Position numbers and translations under genes: made by a program. From Saccharicrinis carchari (GTDB taxonomy: Bacteria > Bacteroidota > Bacteroidia > Bacteroidales > Marinilabiliaceae), in contig NZ_FXTB01000001.1 of the NCBI RefSeq assembly GCF_900182605.1, positions 496,001 through 560,000 on the forward strand: 64,000 nucleotides of DNA, in the 5' to 3' direction. The stretch's first letter is position 1. Each line of letters opens with the position of its first letter. Of this stretch, positions 63,153 through 64,000 are shown one piece after another. A model generated the notes under the pieces. The model was not told the DNA's origin, made no database searches, and saw only the letters and a program-made list of their open reading frames with translations.

Positions 63153-64000
63153 ATGAAAGACAACATTATTACTTTAGCTACACTAACTTACGGAAAGGCC
63201 CAAGTGGTAAAATCCATGTTAGCAAACGAAGGAGTGGAATGCTTCCTTGAACACGTTAACCTTATTCAGGGTGCGGTTTCCGCAGGAGTAAAAGTCAACA
63301 TTAAAGAAAGTGATTTTAAAAAGGCGCAAATGGTGTTCGACTCTATCAGGGAATCGGATTACGAAAAGCCCCATTCTGCCGAAAAAATAAGTAATGACAT
63401 AAAGGTATTGGTTCCGGTCGATTTTTCGGAGTATTCGCAAAAGGCGGTGGATATGGCATTCGATTGGGTGGCACAGAATACCGGAGAGCTCACCCTTTTC
63501 AACGCCTTCTACTCACCATTAAGCTCAGGACTTCCCTTTGGCGAATCTTTTGTATATGACATCAATTCAGATCAAATAAGTTTTGAATTGAAGGAAGAGA
63601 GCGAAAAAAAGATAGAAGAACTGAAAAAAGGTCTGGAAAAAAGAATCAAGGACGAGAAAATTGAAAACGTACGCATTTACACCGAATTGCGTCGCGGAAT
63701 AGCAGAGCACGAAATATTGGAATTCAGCGAAACCTACAATCCCTCGCTTATTGTGATGGGTACCAGGGGCAGCGACAAAAAAGCAGTTGACCTGATTGGC
63801 AGTGTTACCACCGAAATAATAGATGGTGCCAAGGTGCCTGTGCTGGCAGTTCCCGAAAGTTTTGACTACAAAGGCCTCGACAAACTAAAGACTGTAGGTT
63901 ATCTCTCCGTGTTTGGACCAAGCGACTTTGTGGCCATCGAAAAACTATCCAGTATATTGGGAGCTTTTGATGTAAATGTTAAGTGTGCACATATCACAAG
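63153..64000 (+). CDS. DUF2007-like plus universal stress protein fusion, truncated by the window edge
   Basis: The gene starts at ATG 63153 (MKDNIITLATLTYGKAQVV) and is open at the right edge. Residues 1-70 resemble the DUF2007 'prokaryotic signal transducing protein' domain (VKSMLANEGVECFLEHVNL). Residues 85-235 form a universal stress domain (VLVPVDFSEYSQKAVDMAFD, with the ATP-binding glycines LIVMGTRGSDKKAVDLIGSV). A second Usp domain begins near residue 250 (KLKTVGYLSVFGPSD). Usp proteins bind ATP and help survival under stress. The fusion to DUF2007 is notable. At least 282 residues are present. Confidence 0.88.
   Translation, partial: MKDNIITLATLTYGKAQVVKSMLANEGVECFLEHVNLIQGAVSAGVKVNIKESDFKKAQMVFDSIRESDYEKPHSAEKISNDIKVLVPVDFSEYSQKAVDMAFDWVAQNTGELTLFNAFYSPLSSGLPFGESFVYDINSDQISFELKEESEKKIEELKKGLEKRIKDEKIENVRIYTELRRGIAEHEILEFSETYNPSLIVMGTRGSDKKAVDLIGSVTTEIIDGAKVPVLAVPESFDYKGLDKLKTVGYLSVFGPSDFVAIEKLSSILGAFDVNVKCAHIT

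Overview
The window is chromosomal DNA of a Bacteroidota bacterium, most likely a marine Bacteroidales/Marinilabiliales-type organism (the order is an inference). Support comes from low GC, a type IX secretion sorting domain, Bacteroidota-type families (DUF4293, DUF3078, a Bacteroidota LptD, SiaB/SiaC-like proteins, CarboxypepD_reg domains) and almost no Shine-Dalgarno sites. I saw no rRNA, tRNA, CRISPR array, insertion sequence or prophage.

Layout. 1-1.4 kb: a truncated TRIC-type membrane protein, a DUF493 protein and a small outer-membrane barrel protein. 1.5-5.5 kb: a 1317-residue secreted protein with seven fasciclin (FAS1) domains, six of them almost identical copies of a 405-bp unit, interrupted by a 'secreted repeat' module and ending in a T9SS sorting domain. 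5.9-11.1 kb: a redox/electrophile-stress module on the minus strand, with nitroreductase, YceI, DoxX, an unusual pirin, AraC and MarR regulators (the MarR has a four-cysteine tail) and a CPVC thioredoxin-like protein. 11.4-19.2 kb: a signalling island with two histidine kinases (one with six PAS domains), two receivers (one lacking the conserved Lys) and three unrecognised small proteins. 19.5-23.3 kb: a TIGR02117 protein, then a small CNGKC membrane protein and an OprC-like TonB receptor carrying both copper-binding motifs. 23.8-27.6 kb: two MscS channels around a DUF3078 protein. 28-32.5 kb: amidase, LptD and RidA.

32.6-39.1 kb holds a divergent signalling/transport cluster: a SpoIIE-type phosphatase and a 1020-residue ABCG-like transporter on one strand, SiaB-like kinase and SiaC-like phosphoprotein on the other, that is a SiaABC-type partner switch next to a transporter. 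39.2-41 kb: a C69 dipeptidase. 41.2-47 kb: a complete tripartite RND efflux operon. 47-48.6 kb: three small minus-strand genes. 49.2-52.3 kb: a fused alpha/beta 2-oxoacid dehydrogenase E1 and a DUF4293 protein. 52.5-57.8 kb: nucleoside phosphorylase, SirB1-like protein, PepD and acetyl-CoA synthetase on the plus strand. 58-61.8 kb: a phosphohexomutase, an MFS transporter and a coiled-coil lipoprotein. 61.9-64 kb: a CarboxypepD_reg protein and a DUF2007-Usp fusion cut by the right edge.

Most genes are ordinary. The parts worth attention are the homogenised FAS1 array, the redox module with its palindromic candidate operators, the candidate copper-uptake pair, and the SiaABC-like switch coupled to an ABC transporter. 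All family names come from reading the protein sequences; no database search was run.
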